The translations under genes were made by a program, and so were the position numbers. Shown piece by piece: positions 62,244-63,305 of a stretch of 63,305 nt of DNA (position 1 is the stretch's first letter; every line of letters begins with the position of its first letter). Source of the DNA: Novosphingobium beihaiense. GTDB lineage: Bacteria > Pseudomonadota > Alphaproteobacteria > Sphingomonadales > Sphingomonadaceae. The notes below the pieces were generated by a model. The model searched no databases. It saw only the letters and a list, made by a program, of their open reading frames with translations, and was not told where the DNA came from. Location of the stretch: contig NZ_JALHLG010000023.1 of the NCBI RefSeq assembly GCF_022832375.1, positions 1-63,305 on the forward strand, in the 5' to 3' direction.

Positions 62244-63051
62244 CGTTGTCGCCTCCCGGTCGCGAATGGCCTCACATCTTACCACATTCGCACCGACTGG
62301 ATACCGACCCGGATCGGGTCGACCAAAACACTTTGGGAGAAGTTTGGTCCGCGCTACCTGGGAATACGAATATCCGGCAACTTTTCGCGAAAACATCCAC
62401 GCCGGACAAGCTAGAATTCGTGAAACCTAACTTGCCCAACCTAGCCGATCCGAGGATCACTGAAATTGTTCTTGGAAGGTACCGATAGAAGAACTGAACG
62501 GTCCGCTCCTGGGGAAAACAAATTGGCGTCTGAACGACCGACTAGGGTCGCTTCTGCCGAAAGCTAACGCCGTACCGTGGGACATTTCTGCCACTCGCAT
62601 GCGCCTTGATGAACGGCAGCTCTCGACAGAAGCCGTCGTTCACCGCCATCCGACGGTCATCGCAGAATGACATAAACCGGGCCGTTTGTGGACTGACAGA
62701 TTTTTGAAGTGGCATGGCTGATGCGGACGTTCAGCCTATCCCTGCCTCGCCATTTCGCGAGCAAACGGACAAGCTCCGACGCCGCGATTATTCTAAGATT
62801 CGAATGGGAGTTTTCCTGTAATGTGATCGTTATGCTGAAGGAGCCTGCCTTGAAAAGGGGACGCTACATCGAAGATCAGAATGGCCTTTCGAAGGTGGCG
62901 CTTTACCGCTAGAAGAAGCTGCAAGGAAGGCTTCTAATGGGGAGTCACCCCGGACGACTTCTTTATCTGAAGTTCCAAATAAGGGAAGATCAACACCAAA
63001 TAGAGGTGTTTATCGTTGACGCGCGTAGACACATTTCGCCATGTTGAGGGC
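62244..63051. other. Intergenic region right of the TIR gene
   Basis: No supported gene in ~800 bp. It holds the right copy of the direct repeat (62578-62684). A plus-strand frame at 62709-62912 has no recognisable domain. The left part is the leader of the TIR gene; no clear promoter was seen. Confidence 0.5.
62578..62684. repeat. Degenerate ~107-bp direct repeat, right copy
   Basis: Partner of 51181-51288, in the same orientation, 11.4 kb away. Exact shared words include TGGGACA, TGCGCCTT, GAACGGCAGCTCTCG and CATCGCAGAA. It lies between the TIR gene and the final ATPase gene. Confidence 0.7.
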
Positions 63052-63305
63052 ATGAGGACACACGTGCTTATCGGTCGAGATGCGGAAGTCAGGCAATTGG
63101 AGGCGGCAGTGCGATTGGTTGCTGCACGAATACCAGCCAACGCCGAACCCGCCTTCCACGTGTCCGGGCCGGAAAACATCGGCAAAACCATGCTCATCAA
63201 CCGTGTGCGTGCAAACTTGGCCGACTGCAAAAACGCGGTTTGTATTGGGCCCGATGCGGAGGGCTTTGTTGCACAAATGAAGCGGTGGTTAGCCGTGTGG
63301 CTTTG
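63052..63305 (+). CDS. P-loop ATPase, N-terminal part, cut by window edge
   Basis: The frame from the ATG at 63052 runs open to the edge: MRTHVLIGRDAEVRQLEAAV, then FHVSGPENIGKTMLINRVRA with a Walker A (GPENIGKT). The IGRDAEVRQLEAAV start followed by a P-loop is typical of AAA/STAND ATPases. From 63262 the DNA resembles the end of an IS5/IS903-type element, so the gene may be interrupted there and the last 14 codons may not be its own. Confidence 0.55.
   Translation, partial: MRTHVLIGRDAEVRQLEAAVRLVAARIPANAEPAFHVSGPENIGKTMLINRVRANLADCKNAVCIGPDAEGFVAQMKRWLAVWL
63262..63278. mobile_element. Possible IS5/IS903-type terminal repeat
   Basis: GGCTTTGTTGCACAAAT resembles the 18-bp end of IS903 (GGCTTTGTTGAATAAATC) and related IS5-group elements. 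It starts inside the ATPase frame, 43 bp from the window edge. The other end and the transposase are outside, so this is tentative. Confidence 0.35.

Larger units (their letters stand above)
49469..63305. mobile_element. Genomic island at tRNA-Cys, right end outside window
   Basis: The island begins at the 3' end of tRNA-Cys, with a P4-type integrase facing away from the tRNA. The genes beyond are unusual for the chromosome: a nucleosidase-NTPase-HD fusion, a TIR protein, an unlinked protease and a Crp regulator. Base composition falls through 49631-54823. A second copy of the tRNA 3' end (attR) was not found in the window, so the right boundary lies past 63305. Confidence 0.75.

Noticed and set aside
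62709..62912. 67-codon plus-strand frame near the repeat copy
   Set aside because: No domain, no ribosome binding site, inside a repeat-bearing gap.
49469..63305. attR copy of the tRNA-Cys 3' end inside the window
   Set aside because: No second copy of the T-arm and acceptor sequence was found by reading; the right end must lie outside.

Overview
The window looks like chromosomal DNA of a high-GC alphaproteobacterium of the sphingomonad type (Novosphingobium, Sphingobium or a relative). This is inferred from the overall gene content: a poly-3-hydroxybutyrate cycle, a degenerate RibB-RibA protein, an lptF/lptG pair, TonB-dependent uptake and small catabolic clusters. No rRNA is present and the genus cannot be fixed from this window.

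Layout. 37-2051: a tonB-exbD-exbB energy-transduction operon on the minus strand. 2339-5579: a pseudouridine synthase, a DUF2254 membrane protein, a TerC-family transporter and a small DUF465 protein. 5829-7646: an SPFH protein, a ribbon-helix-helix protein, a membrane protein and a 28-residue signal-peptide remnant, all behind a palindromic operator. 7659-9635: an arsenic resistance operon (arsR-arsC-acr3) with a perfect ArsR-type operator. 10029-20750: housekeeping genes (ribA, xthA, lolA, rpmG, ppk2, uppP, an M13 peptidase, an ABC exporter), plus a 480-bp structured intergenic region at 13439-13922. 20965-25263: PHB depolymerase, an L,D-transpeptidase, a TetR regulator and an XdhC/MocA molybdenum-cofactor maturation pair. 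25266-30333: a TetR-linked catabolic cluster (two TauD/TfdA dioxygenases, an LLM flavin oxidoreductase, an SDR). 30371-43190: AlgH, an FAH-family hydrolase, a TonB receptor, an orphan 2Fe-2S subunit with a second ArsC, a methyltransferase, lipB, a GNAT protein divergent from a desaturase, lptF/lptG and clpS. 43307-47785: a histone-H1-like phasin, PHA synthase and an aminotransferase. 47928-49210: a winged-helix regulator and mobA.

A genomic island starts at tRNA-Cys(GCA) (49395-49468). A P4-type tyrosine integrase follows at once, behind an extended -10 promoter and a perfect hairpin that holds its ribosome binding site. The island runs off the right edge. Its base composition is visibly lower in GC through the integrase and the next gene. 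Its centrepiece (51470-54823) is a single 1117-residue protein joining an N-terminal nucleoside-phosphorylase/nucleosidase domain, a central STAND-like P-loop NTPase and a C-terminal HD phosphohydrolase domain. This looks like an NLR-type defence protein with two nucleotide-targeting catalytic modules. Beyond it lies a second module: a TIR-TM-repeat protein, an unknown 221-residue protein, a 54-residue peptide coupled to its neighbour, a TRAF-binding/SLOG/degenerate-cyclase protein, a Crp-family regulator with a Crp-spaced operator, and a secreted-type protein followed by an astacin-like metalloprotease. A degenerate ~107-bp direct repeat (51181-51288 and 62578-62684) brackets this block. The last gene, an ATPase, is cut by the window edge and perhaps by an insertion sequence.

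Genes that probably work together: phaZ, phasin and phaC, which share a TGC/GCA dyad motif upstream of phaZ and the phasin (candidate PhaR sites); XdhC/MocA/MobA, which serve molybdenum enzymes whose large subunits lie outside the window; and the arsenic genes. In the island, a cyclase-like protein, a cyclic-nucleotide-type regulator, a TIR protein and a protease may form one signalling pathway. That last statement is inference from neighbourhood only.
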